64,000 bases of DNA from Amblyornis subalaris. Taxonomy: Eukaryota > Chordata > Aves > Passeriformes > Ptilonorhynchidae. A program made the translations under genes and the position numbers. Below, in pieces: positions 35,401 through 47,550 of this stretch. How positions within the stretch are numbered: the first letter of the stretch is position 1; each line of letters begins with the position of its first letter. The notes beneath the pieces are model-generated. The model was not told where the DNA came from. It was given only the letters and a program-made list of their open reading frames with translations, and did no database searches. The DNA lies in assembly GCA_018881555.1 (NCBI GenBank), contig JACAXG010000012.1, forward strand, positions 9,805,480-9,869,479, read 5' to 3'.

Positions 35401-38400
35401 CTCTGCCAAGTCCCGGGGAAACCAGGGGATAGAACATGCAGGACATGATGCATGGCACCAGCAGACTCCACAGATTCCTTTCCTCTGCTCATCTCAGACC
35501 TCCATGCCAACCTCTACCCTCCCCTTTCTTTCACCTGCCTTCTCAGACCCTGTTTATTGTGTTATTATTTTATTAACTTCTTCTTATTATTTATTATTAT
35601 GTTTTTATTCTTAATCTCACTGCCTCCCTCGCCTCCTCATACACCCTTCATGCCATGGGTTTTGGCCATGGTCTCTGGCACCTGCAGGACCTGCAAGTTC
35701 CTCCAGAGATTGAGAGGAGTGCCAAAAAGCAAAATCTCCAGGACAACAGAGCACCTATATTCAGCCTTACCCGCTCCAGTTTTGTAATATTTTCACGTAA
35801 AACCCAAACTTTCCAGACCGTGCTCTCAAAATATGGAAAATCTCTTGTGCAAAGCATCCAGAGGGTTCATCTGAGTATGGTGTGTGACATTTAGGAGCCC
35901 CAGAGGACCACTGCTGACGACTTTCATCCTGGGGAAAATACAAAACACAGGTTACTTGTGTCTACACTGCATGAAAAAATTCAAGTTGCCAAAAATCAAA
36001 AGGAAAAATAATTTCTTCTATTTACTTTATTTAAAAATTGGTGAACAAATCAACTGCTCTGTTGAGAATAACAGCTTAAATTCTGGGATTCTTAGAATTA
36101 AAGAATTTGAAGTGGGACCTGCAGTCTATAATAGAGACAAAGTTACAGTCCCTCTCTTCTTGACACTGACTGTGAGAGAGCTTTATAAGCCTTTGTGTGT
36201 TCCTCCTGAATTGATGAGAGGGTGTTTTATTGGTGACAAATAATGTTTGGCAACACTAAGGTAAATGCATTTCAGCTTTGAGTGGAGAGATTTATGCAGT
36301 GATAAGGTCAATGATGTTATTTTAAGTTAACATTAATTAAATACCATAATTTACTTGATTAGTGCTTGCTCTGTGTTTTCTTGGTAGAGGAAAAACTTAC
36401 CAAGAATAGGTAAATGCTAAGTGAGTCGAAGAGTAAAGGAGGGAGTGGTGTGCCAGTGCTGATGCACTGCCCCGTCACTGCTCCACAATGGGAGTGGTTG
36501 GCTTCCTATGTGTCACCTTCTGGCTTCTTCAAATCTGCCAAGCAAGGGGAGGTGAGGTGCAGAACAGCATTTCCTGTCTGCATCATTACTTTCTCAAGAG
36601 ATATGACAAGAAGTAGGGGAATAATTTGTGAATAAGATGCACATTTTCAAATTGTGATAACTAATCATTTATTAGGAATGTATTTTTTCACTTTTTAAAT
36701 GTTTTAGAGATTTTGCTTCTTTTAGGCTTCAGGAAATGCAAACTTGTAGATAGGCAAAGATTTCACAATGCTTTCTATTTTCAAACAATTTAGTAGATCT
36801 NGGGTAAATTGCAAATACAAAATCAATGTGCTGCATTTGCTTTTGAAGTGGCTCTTTTTCTCATTCTCTTGTTTGATTTCAGAAAAAAATAATCAGATAA
36901 ATAACTTTAACAGAAATAGGTTAGCATTCCTACAAATGGCAGCCATGCTGCGTATCTGACTGGATCGTTGCTCTGCTGGACATCAGTCAGGATGTGGGTG
37001 GAGTGGATCCGTGCTCTCGCTGGGGACCATAGGCTTCTCAGGGCCAGGGATCAGCTGGCAGCACCCCAGGAGCTGTGCACTTCAGGACTTTTCCCTGTGG
37101 AAATGCCTCTGGTTGTGTGCACAAGGTCCAAATGCCAAACAGGGTAAAGAATAAGATAGGAACTGCATCGCGGAACATAGACCTGACTGCTTTATGTCAT
37201 TGTCTTGGTACAGACCTGCCAGCAGCTTCCTTCTGTTCCCAGCACCTTCGCAGCTTTGCTCCCATTTCCTCAGGGCATGTCCTGCCTTTGGCAGGGGGGA
37301 CGGTGGTACATCCCATCTGCGTCTGGCAGAGCTCACGTTGGAACCACAGAACATTGCACCATGGGCTTTGTTTTTCAGTGCTTAGAGACCAGAGCATGTA
37401 CCCAGGTAATTTAGCATGAANTGGCTGTTTATTCTGAGATAGAGAAAAAGCCACTTTCAGTGCCACTCTCATAATAATTTTCCTGCAATTCTGCTTCTGC
37501 TTGATGTAAATCCTGGAGATGAAGCCTGCAACCCGAGGGTGAGCTCTGCTCTCCAGTCAGCACTGCATGCAGATGGTACAGCCCCATCACAGCCCAGCTA
37601 TCCTGGTGTCAACTGCCTGGTCCATGGTTAGAAGAGTTGTGCCTTTGGCTTCGTGTAGTTCACCCTTCACATCGTTTGCATGGTTGTTAGCACATGAGAT
37701 GTGCAACCTGACAGTGTTGGTGGCTGCCTGACATGGTGCAGAACAAACACAGGGGTTTACAGTCCTTGGGGTGCCCCCAGCCAAGTTCACAGTTTGCAGA
37801 AGTTAAAAACTCTAACTTTGAAATAATTTTTCCTATTAACTTCTGTATGACACTGAAATAAGAGTAACCTTGTCCTCTCAAGGAGACTCTGCTAATAATA
37901 AAGCTCTGTGCCAGGACATTTAGGAAGAGCAGATACTGAGCTGAATTCTAAACAAAAGCGTAATGCAAAGTGAATCTGTGTTTTCCGTCTAATTTTCTTA
38001 GATGTTAAGGCCTATTTATGATCTTCCTCATGCCTCAGAAACCTCTCTGAAATCAACACATATGTGCTGTCATGCAACCTGGTTAAATTTAGCAGTGGAT
38101 GAATTTTCATTTGGGACAACTGTTTGCTCAAAGCTGATATTGTTTCAGTTTCAGGAGGAGCTCTGGGTTTAGTTGTTACTAATGTGCCGCCTGGAGAGCT
38201 GCGTGATCATCCAGATAATGTGTTTTGCAACTACTTTGTATGCACCGGTACAGAGGGTTCCTGCTGCCCCATAGCCGTGGTATTGGGGGCCAGATCCTCA
38301 GCTGGGGTGTTCAGACTGACCCTCCCCAGAACCAATTAGGCTCTGCCAGTGTGCAGCAGCTCAGGGGATGATCCTGCCTGCAAATGGCACCAGCAAGCTA

Positions 38401-40624
38401 AACAAAGAAGTTACCAATCTTATTTGGAAGTAACCAACATGGGGGGTAAAGACAGCCAAGGTAGATCCAGGAGCAAGCTTTTTTTTCCCTAACATCACTA
38501 CCACTGAGTGACTCCCTGTTTTCTAGGGAACAAGAGAAGCTACGTGTCCCCACTTCCAAAGTCTGCAAGTTAAAGCAGCCTTAAATCTGCCTCCTCAGCC
38601 TGTGCATGAGGAGAAGGTTCAAAAGGAGCTGAAGCAAGTGCTGCTGAGGACAGGCACACGATGCTTTCACCTCTAGCAGTGGTGCCACAGCCCTGGACCT
38701 GTCCTCTGAGCTGACACCTTTTCCTTGATGCAAAATTCTCTGCTGCGTGAGTTAAAAAAACGAGACTAATGAGAAAGTCAAAGCGGCCAGCTTTCACCAG
38801 ACCTGAGAAGGCAGCTTCACTCCACCCAATGGTGCTGTGCTGGTATCTGGACCTAGGAAACCAGTCTGTTGTTTTTCTGATTTTGCACAAGACTCTATAG
38901 ATTTCCTGCTTTCATTTTTGTCGGAAAACAGTACTTAATAAGCTGATTTTTAGATGGCCAACCCTATCAGCACTACTGTTTAATGAACGTTACTGTTTCA
39001 GTGTATGTGGATGTGTATGCCGGAGACAGCATATGAATAGTTGGTAACAGCTGGAATTTAATTTAACAAATGATCATAGAAAGTGTAGGGCTGACTAGTG
39101 AGGTGAATTATTGGCTTTTTCATCACTGAGATTATGAGCCACATCCAATCCAGACCAGAAAATAAAAAAACCTCTTTTTGATTAAATTCAAGGAGTCTTA
39201 CAGGAAATTTGAGTACAAGCGGGTCAGTTCTGTTTCACAGTTGCCAAGCAGAGGCTGCGGGAGGTCCTGGCTCTGTTGCCAGCTGCTGGTGGAACATTAG
39301 GGACCTGTCACAATGGACACAGTTTGGACCCTACCTTTAAGGATGCTGTGCCAATACTCTGTATTAGAAATGCAATATTTAACGACTTTCTTGAGCAACT
39401 TCCCTCACACAAACTTACATAGCAGCATCTCCAGGAAAACACAGGCCTGGGGACAGGGGGAGTGTTGTGAGGTTTTTGGGGTTTGGGGTTTTTTTTTCTG
39501 ACTGAACATATCAACAGACTCCTAACCAAGGGGATTGGTTTTTGTAAGTTTGAGATAAAACAGAGATGGCAGTTTGGACATACTAAGGAATTTTTTTTAA
39601 ATAAGGGCATTTTCATTGTTTGCCATCATTGCTTTCCCCTAAGAGAGGATGGTGTTACCATATGTGAGAATGACTTGGTCTGGAAATCTTGCATCTGTTT
39701 TATCTGCTGGCTCTTGCTGTGAACTAATGTGTTTGATTAAAGATTTTAAGCTGTATGCTTACTCTTGGAGCTCTTCTGTTTGAAGTGTTAGGAGTCTGAA
39801 AACTTCATTGGGTACTTTAAATCTTATATACCTAAATCCTGCAAGGAAGTTATTTTTGTTGGCTATTTCTCAAGCCCAGTAATGNGCTTGGTGATGTGTG
39901 AAATGCTAATATCAGGAAACTTTCCTTCTCAAGTAATTTACATTAGAGAATGAACAGATTCAGTGAGACAGGGTGAAGCTTCCAGGCCCGTCGTAAAGTC
40001 AATAGGAGACGTTTTCCTCCTCAACCTGGGGTGGTTTTTTTGTTTTATATTAAGGCGTTTTGGAGGAAGTGATCTTCCAAAACATTGGGCATGTACAGAG
40101 CGCTGCGTGTATTTTAATATCTCTGTGGTGGGAAGAGAGAGGAGCTAAGAGGCAAGCGTGAGCCTGGCTGGGTGCAGTTTGGGGCTCAGTGGGCTGAAGC
40201 CTCAGTAGCCCCTGGTCCACGTTGCCTTTGGTGCCGTGTGGGTGCTGAGCATTGCCCTGCAGTGAGGCAGTGTTTGCACTCACTGCAGTGGCGTCTGCAG
40301 CTACTCACAGCACAGATGACAGGTTAGATCTGCTTCAAGTGTCCCAGAAGGCCCTGGACTTGTCATTTCTCCAAGTGTAAAGATATACCCGAGGATTCTA
40401 AAAATATTGCGTCTTCCCACAAAAAAGTAATAAATTGAAAACTGTTAATGTTCGCTAAGGGCACTCACTCTGACCGTGTCTCAAAGCAAGGGAGTGTCCA
40501 CTTAAGAGAGTACATATTCTTTCTATTTTAACCCACACAAATCACACTTATAAATTCCCCTGACAGACACTGTCTCTATAAATAAGTCCCCGTCACCTCC
40601 CCCGGGTACAATAACACAGTATAC
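35401..40624. other. Mixed sequence, no gene seen
   Basis: A TTATT-rich low-complexity patch lies at 35553-35612. 37080-37480 is GC-richer, with overlapping frames on both strands of about 90-115 codons. Four G runs (39449-39452, 39456-39460, 39478-39481, 39485-39488) could in principle form a G-quadruplex with one long loop. Ns lie at 36801, 37421 and 39885. Confidence 0.6.
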
Positions 40625-40666
40625 TAGAGGTGTCAAACATACGGCCCATAGGCCAGATCAGCCCAC
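40625..40666 (+). mobile_element. Probable hAT-like DNA transposon end (fragment)
   Basis: GGTGTCAAAC at 40629-40638 followed by CGGCCCATAGGCC at 40642-40654 and CAGATCAGCCC at 40654-40664 resembles the terminal region of hAT-superfamily DNA transposons. From memory, these often start CAGGGGTGTCAAAC and continue with alternating GGCCC/GGGCC blocks. Here the first bases would be TAGAGGTGTC, so the terminal C would have mutated. No matching inverted terminus (GTTTGACACC) appears downstream within about 1 kb, so only one end is seen and no 8-bp target duplication can be tested. No transposase coding is present. The family assignment rests on recall of the consensus, not on a search. Confidence 0.45.
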
Positions 40667-40737
40667 ATATGTACTCAGAACTGACAGAATCTAATCTTTC
40701 ATCTGAAGAAAGCGAAGTCTCTAGACCTCAGAGTTTC

Positions 40738-40760
40738 AAAAAAAAAAGATTAAAAAAAAA
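40738..40760. repeat. Interrupted poly-A (A10-GATT-A9)
   Basis: Two A runs are separated by GATT, about 70 bases after the probable hAT-like end. It does not look like the tail of that element, since hAT elements do not end in poly-A. Confidence 0.85.
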
Positions 40761-42804
40761 GGGCTTTGGCAAGGAGTTGAAACTAAGGAGTTCAGTAACA
40801 TCTGCTTGAATCCACGGGCAGCCAGACACAGGGATGGAGGACAGGAATTTGTTGTTGACTTTATCGGGATGTCAATGCTTTAGAAGGCTTATCAAGGCTC
40901 ACATTTTGAGAGACTATAGTTCAATTTAACACCTTGAAGAAAACATTAATGTTCATTTATGGCTAGTTAACCACTTGTTAGATATCTTTTGCCTACACAG
41001 TTATTGAAAAGAATTTTCCTCCATGACACTTATTCCTCCTTTTCCTTTTGCACTCCAATGATTCTGTAGCCACCATCATGGTCTGCTTGTGGCTTCATTT
41101 TTCTGGGCTAAACCAGCCAAGACCCTTGTGATCCATGCCTCCCTGGTCACCCTAATAGTCTTTCTACCTGTTTCATCTTTCCCTAACATGTGTGGTGATA
41201 AAAGTCTGCCTGGTGAAGTCTCCTGACCTCCAACAGGGTTGTTACTGCTGCCTTACTTCTGGGGGAATTACCTTGCCTTACCTGCCACAGCAGGTGCCTT
41301 TTTCTCAAGGCCAAGTCGTGTTATTCGCATTTGTCCTGTGATCAGCCAATCCCTCCAGGCCCTTCTTATCCACTGCTGTTCCCGGACAATGAACTCCCAG
41401 GGCACAGCAGCGATGCTGCTCTGACNCCTTACAGCTTGTGGTTGGGCACATATGCTGTTGAATCCCACCCATTTCTGTCACTCCAGTCATCCAGCTCTTC
41501 CAGTTCTCCTGCTCCTTCCTATGTACTCTCTTTCTCTACCTTTGTTGTGTTGATCCAACCATCAAAAACATTAAGAAAATATGAACACTTGTTAAAAAAG
41601 GACATTTAGGGTTTTTTATGTCAGGTTTTTAAGTGCAGGGGGTTTGACTTATTTCATTTTGTAACAAACAAAACAATAGCAAAAAATGGAATTGCTTTCT
41701 CTTGCAAAATTATTTTGTGTTTGTTGTTTGAAGGGTTGCCATTTTTACCTGGAAAATACAGTATGGATATTACTTTGAGAAAGTGCAATGGTTTCCCTGG
41801 TGTCCCAGCCAAGTTGGGTGAAATCCTTTTATCTGCAGTCCAAGACACCACTGAGGTGTGCAGTGGTCCAGAACTTCATCTGAAGTGATATCAGTACCAA
41901 GTAGCCAGAGTATTGAGTTCTGCTCTTTGCTCCAGTCACGGGGGTGGTCACACGACGTGGTCACACGACATTATCACAGAAAAGTTGGGCAGGTATAAGT
42001 TATGTTGTTATCTAAAGAACATTGTTGGCCTCTGGTGACATAGGACTTTACCTGTCAAGTTGTAAAAGCACTAGGATGTCTCCTCCTACTTGAGGTATTT
42101 GTAAGACTGTGGGGATCTATCATTTTTTTCTTGCTCAGGTCTCAAAGCCAGTTAAAGGAACTCCTGCCTTCTTCCTGTCACGTACAAGATTGTTTTAGCT
42201 GCTCAGTACTCTCAATTCCTTATTCAGTAGTGAGGAACTCACACCGTGCTCCATCAACTATCTTGAGGGGTTTTTATGGCATGTAAGTGCTGCTTCTGTT
42301 TATGTAAGCATTGCATTCCCAGGCATGGCCGTTTAGGGCACATATAACCTTTTCAGCCATAAACCAGGAGAATCCTGTTGGGGTGAAACTGGAAACCATC
42401 ACACCCTCATGGAAAACACCACCATAATGTATCAACAAGAAAGTTAAGTTTGAGGCTCTTGCTGTTCATTCTCATTTAGGAGACAGAGACATTCAGCATT
42501 GACTCACTGAAAACTTTACTAGGGGAAAAATCATCAAGATAGATCTATTTTCAACCACAATACCCAAGTTGTTTTTCATTTTTTTCAGTCAGGTTATTTC
42601 TGTAATGAGACTTTTGCACGAGGCATAGAGCGCAAGCCAATATACCATATTCATCGGGCCTGGGAAAACCAAAATGACTTTATTTTTGACCCTTGAAAGT
42701 TTCTGATATCGCCATTTGGTTTGGATTTTCTCAATCTCCAACATGATGCTGTAGCTGAGTAGAGCATATGGTCCTAATAGATATGCAGTCCAGATGTTAG
42801 TTGT
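40761..42804. other. Pyrimidine-rich then mixed sequence, no gene seen
   Basis: 41030-41560 is visibly C/T-rich on the plus strand, and one N lies at 41426. On the minus strand, CAG|GTAAGG is a good donor-like site (GT at 41281-41280), but no convincing acceptor bounds an open exon. The rest shows short frames only. Confidence 0.6.
41944..41969. repeat. 13-bp tandem duplication
   Basis: GTGGTCACACGAC is present twice, exactly, at 41944-41956 and 41957-41969. No further copies are present, although ATTATCACA follows as a weak echo. Confidence 0.9.
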
Positions 42805-43075
42805 CTAATATGTATCCTGAACGGCTGTGCCGAGCAGCATATAAGAAAAGCTGGTGGAGCAGTTAAATAAGGAACATGCACATTCCAGTATTCTCACCAG
42901 TTTACGAAAGTTAAAAGTTCCAGATTGCAATACCTCCGGTTCTGTCACTTTGAATTTCTGGGAAATGTTAAGAGCATGAATCTTGGTGTACACGCTAAGA
43001 GCAGGCGGGGACCAGCCCCACCTGAAAGCCAAGCAGAAATGTGGGGCTGGGAGCTGTGGTGTGCCCAGGCTTGTG

Positions 43076-43129
43076 CGGGTGGCGAGCGCTGATTGCCCTC
43101 GGCTGTACGCGCGGTGGGAGAAGTGCCCG
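43076..43129. promoter_or_regulatory. Dense small CpG cluster
   Basis: Eight CpGs lie within about 54 bases, including GGCGAGCGC and TACGCGCGG, more than base composition predicts. Flanking sequence from 42993 adds a few more. It lies within the longest open frame of the window (minus strand 43425-42805). A small unmethylated regulatory element is one explanation. No TATA box or initiator can be assigned with confidence. Confidence 0.35.
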
Positions 43130-43429
43130 GGTGTTTGTGGTCTCCTGGTGCAACAGAGGGTTGGATGGCAGCTCGCTGTCCAGACAGCCTCAGAAAGGGG
43201 ATTAGTCTGAGAGAAAACTTCACGCTTAATGAGGGAGGGGAAAATCATCTCCTGCACCTTTTGAACCTGGGGGCTTGTCTCTGCTAAGCTTGAGCAGCAC
43301 CTATGAGTGGTAGAGGTTTTAATTCTGCAGACTAGATGAAACTGGTGATGGACAAAGAGAAAGAGCATTAATCCTGCTGCCAAGAGAAGGGCTGCTCCCA
43401 GAGTGGCAGCCTGAATGCCCCCCACCAGT

Positions 43430-46400
43430 GGGAAGAGCTTCAGTCAGAGCTTGCCTACTGCTCAGCACAAGAAAATCCCACCACAAATTACAAAGCCAAG
43501 GAAGCCTTCATGTTTTCCCTGCTGCTCGGAGAGCTATTTATATTTTAGTATTCAACACAGCATGTAAGCTGAGAACAGACCTGCTTTTCTTCTCCCATAC
43601 CATGTCCTCTTCTTGCTGAGGTGATGCTGGGACTTCTGGGGAGTCCCACGCTGCTGGTTCCTGGCGTAAGAGGAAACTTGTGCGCAGAGCTGGTGCACAG
43701 CTGAATACAGCCAAACTGGTTCACAGCAACTTGAAGTAGTCTGAGACATCTGGCGTGTCCTTCGTTCCCTTATCTTTGGCTAGAATGGAGGAAGATAAAT
43801 CTGTGTGATACGTAACTATTCTTTAGCTCTCTCAGTTAGATTTTAATTCAGGAATAGGAACAGGACTACATCCACTGGGTTCCTTAAAAAAAAAGTGTCA
43901 AAACCTTTCCTTATCCTTTTTGTTCGTGAGGAAGATTCACTCCCTGTAACAGCCTCCCATAAACTGTGACTAGCTAGATGAAGGTCCTGACCTTACTCCC
44001 TGAGTCCTCTCACCTCGAGCCTCATTCTGATTTTCATGGAAGTAAGACCCCCTGTCAGGAGATAAAGCAAATTGTTTTATAGTTTTAACCTNTGAGTGCA
44101 ACTTAGCAAGGAAATCAGCAGCTTCAAACACATGCACAGGTACACACAAACCCTCTTATTACTCAAGGAAACCTGAAAGTAGTTTCAGAGCTACAAGTTT
44201 ATTGACTGGGAAGTCAATAAAAAAGATTAGCTTTTAAGATTAACAGTAAAACTTGATTGCTGCTTTCAGCAGCTAACCTAATAATTTCAGGAACAGAGAC
44301 TCTGGGAGCTGTAGATCGCATACAAAAACTTGGTGAACATCTTTGAAAAAGAATGTTTTTTATAAATGGATGGAAATAATTTAAATCACATAAAGCAGCC
44401 TAGATATGCTCTACTATGTGCGGGTTTTGTCCTTGTCAAATAGAGAAAAGAAGACTTTGACCTTTTTAGGAACAAAAGGAGAGGGTTTTCTTTATGAGAA
44501 GTACTCTTTAGTGATTAAGAACAAGTCTCACTGTGTTAATTCTCAGGGTCTACGCTTATTAATGTTCAGTTGTTGATCAAAGGCATTGTCTGTGATTAAT
44601 GCTTGTCACTGATGTTTGCATGTGATGATGATACTTCATCAGAAAAGATAATACTGTTAATAAGTCACAGCCCTGAGAAATAAGCAGAAGGGTAAATGCC
44701 ACACAGAGGCCGACGATCTCACACATGCTATTGGATGGTAAGCTGGACTCTTGAATATCATCCCTGTGTTTGCTCACAAAGGCTATGCCTGCTCTGCAGA
44801 TAGGCAGGTTTCTGGTTTTGGGTTAGCCCAGGGAAGTGATGGAAAAGGTGCAAGGGGGAATGGGAAAACTGAGCTGACTGGGTGCCAGTAGCAATCTTCT
44901 GGTGATAGGACTTCTGGGGTGAACACCATGGTTACCTGAGCTGAAAAACACATGAACAGGTCTGAATTCCTTCTTGGTGGCTTTTAGGAGAAGGTATTTG
45001 GCTTTTCTCCCAGGTTTTTACAATTCTGCCTCAACACCTTTGCAAGAGTTTTTAAGAGAGAGAATAGTTTGAGGCAGTGCTGTCCCTGTGCATCCCTGTT
45101 TCAGCCTGTAGTGTAGCTGTGCATCTTTTTTGTATTGTATTAACAACTTCACTGTGGGTCTCTGAACGCTGAAGGGAATTTGCACTTCTCAGCTCCCTCA
45201 GCCTCAAGCAAAATTGTGGGTTTGAGGTGAAGCTCTCCAAAAACCTCCCATAAGAATGATGCAAAAGACAGCTGGAATTCTCTCGTCTGAGGTAGCTGCT
45301 TCTTGGCTGGATGAGAAGCAAAAAATGTCTACTTTACCAACTATCAGAGAAGTTAAAGACAGGAGTGCATACTCAGCAAAATAGAGTTGTCTTCAAGAAG
45401 TTATTGCAGAAAAGATGTTTAAAAGAAAAAAAGAAGGCAAATAGAAAGGAAATTGTATCTGGGTAAAAATATTCCAGTTCCTATAGCACAATAGCTATAT
45501 GTGTATACATTGGATTTTACTATTAGTTTGTTACTCAGTGTCATACCTGAAGCAAATCCTGACTTCAATAGAGCTAAGTAATCTCAGTAACCTGGCCCTA
45601 GCTTCCAGGTTTAAATTTGTGCCAGGACTAATCCCTGGCAGCTCAGAGAGGGTCAAAGTTGCTTGCTTTTAAGGATAAATTCAGTATTGGTCCTATGTGG
45701 AGTACGGAGCTGATCAGAAAGTCAACGTATTCTTCCCAAAGGAGGTTTGCACTCCACACAGCATTTATAAGAAGAAGCGGATCCCTCCTGTTAACTCTGG
45801 AAACCACTTTTATTTCTCTTCTTAAGTTTTTCAGACAAATTATTTTGCAAGAGTTAATGGGCAAGAGGATCCCCCATAACAACTGAAAGCCCAAGGGGAG
45901 CTAAAGGGATGAGAGGACAGGAGACAAGTATGAAGGGGGAGGGAGCATTTCTTGCATTATATGGAGCTCACCTCCACTGTGAATTTTAAGTGGCCTTGCA
46001 CAGGGAGTAGTTGAAGGGGCTGAAAGCAGAGTAAGCAGGATTAATGGAACAGGATCTCTGTTCCTTTGAAGAACCTTCTCATCCACCTGCACAGATGCTA
46101 TGTGGAATTCCATCTATATCACTAGGAATCAGTCCTCTCTGAGGGAAGTTTAATATTCAAAGCTTTTTTCTACCTGAAAACAGACCTTGAAAGGCCCAAT
46201 ACAAGGTAGGTGTCTCCCACGGTGGAAAAGGATCCTTAGAAAACAGTACTGAAAGTGTAGCACTTTTTCAGTCAGTCGCAAGTCCAGGTTCCCAAGCCAA
46301 GGCACTCTCACATCTCTGGCTCAGATTTGTGCAGCCACAGATTAGTTTATAAGTTCCAGGATTTGAGTGTTTAGGTAGCCTTCAAATATTGCAAGTTCTC

Positions 46401-47550
46401 CATGAGAAGTCAAGCTGTTCATTCCTGCATGAAATAGCCTGTACCTATGCAAAGTGTGATGCCATGCTTCCACCCAGGAAAAGAAACCTTTTTGGCCTCC
46501 TGCCAATCAAGTTGCTGATGTAGCACTCTGCACAAAGCTGTGGCCAGCTCTGGTCCATCACAGATGGACTCCACCAAAGTTTTTTGCCTTCATTTTTAAN
46601 AGGTTTGCAGGAGGAAGAAAGAAAATAGTTTCAAGCAACTTTCACTTTTGCTTTTTCAGAAACTTGCCACTGAGATTTCAGTGGAAGGTACTTCTGTGAA
46701 TTATAAGTATTACACACACGCTTCTCACTGGGTGACAAGTGGAGGTTTCCATCCTCACGTTGATAGATCATTCTGGATACAAACAGAGCCCTGCATCAAA
46801 AGAAGCAGGACAAAATCTGCCTCGTGTCATTGGAAGTCCTGCCTTTTAGAAATTCTTAGTGTGCTAAGTTTGGCTTTGTGATTGCCCTTTCAGTGTCTCT
46901 ATTTTCTTTGATATGACCCACTTCATTTGTGGTGTTCCAGATTCAGTCAGGTCTCAATTTTATTGACAAGAAGGTGCTCCTTGGAGGCTTCATCTGCAGC
47001 TCAGTTCAGTCAGTAAAAGGGCCCTTGTTGACTTCTGCAGATGCTGGATGAGATCTTGAGCGTCTTTTGCTCCATTATCTTTGGCGTCTACTGCATAGGG
47101 CGCACAGCTTGCAAACATTCCAGAGCTTCTGAATTTGTCCAGCATCTGCATTCCAGATAACCAAGTGCTTACTTCTTAAAAAAAAATAAAATAAAAATGG
47201 TGCCTATTAACGATCCTGGAAGTTTACATTACATTGAAGTTCAGAAGAATGCATAACTATTTCATTCTGCTTCCAGTCGTTCATGCACAGTTCTAGGTTA
47301 TCCTTTCTGTTTTAGGAAAACCTTTAAATAAGATTTGGGGTGACATAAAACAACCTGTCTGTGACAGATATAGTGTGCCCTTTCAGAAAAAATTATTGTG
47401 CCTATTTAAATATTAGGCTTCAGCTTGTTAGTCAAAAATATGTNGCACACAGCATTTTTTTTGTGTGTGGGGGGGAAATACAATACAGATTTTGAAGTTT
47501 AAAAAAGTCTGGCAAATTACAAATTAGGATAATAATTCATGGGAGCAATA
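43430..47550. other. Mixed sequence, no gene seen
   Basis: Frames stay below 90 codons. A small minus-strand splice-like pair bounds 46019-45972 (16 open codons), too short to judge. Around 47180-47200 an A-rich AAAATAAAATAAAA run occurs. Ns lie at 44092, 46600 and 47444. Confidence 0.6.
47036..47150. repeat. 13-bp inverted repeat with 89-base spacer
   Basis: TGCAGATGCTGGA (47036-47048) and TCCAGCATCTGCA (47138-47150) are exact reverse complements. The spacer has no clear secondary structure or recognised RNA gene. Confidence 0.85.

Noticed and set aside
36080..36130. GGATTCTTAGAATTAAAGAATT region as a minus-strand CR1 end
   Set aside because: Only loosely similar to the reverse complement of the CR1 tail. 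The diagnostic block is not recognisable.
45972..46019. Minus-strand 48-bp segment between GCTTTCAG acceptor and GAG|GTGAGC donor
   Set aside because: Sixteen open codons are expected often by chance. Nothing else supports it.
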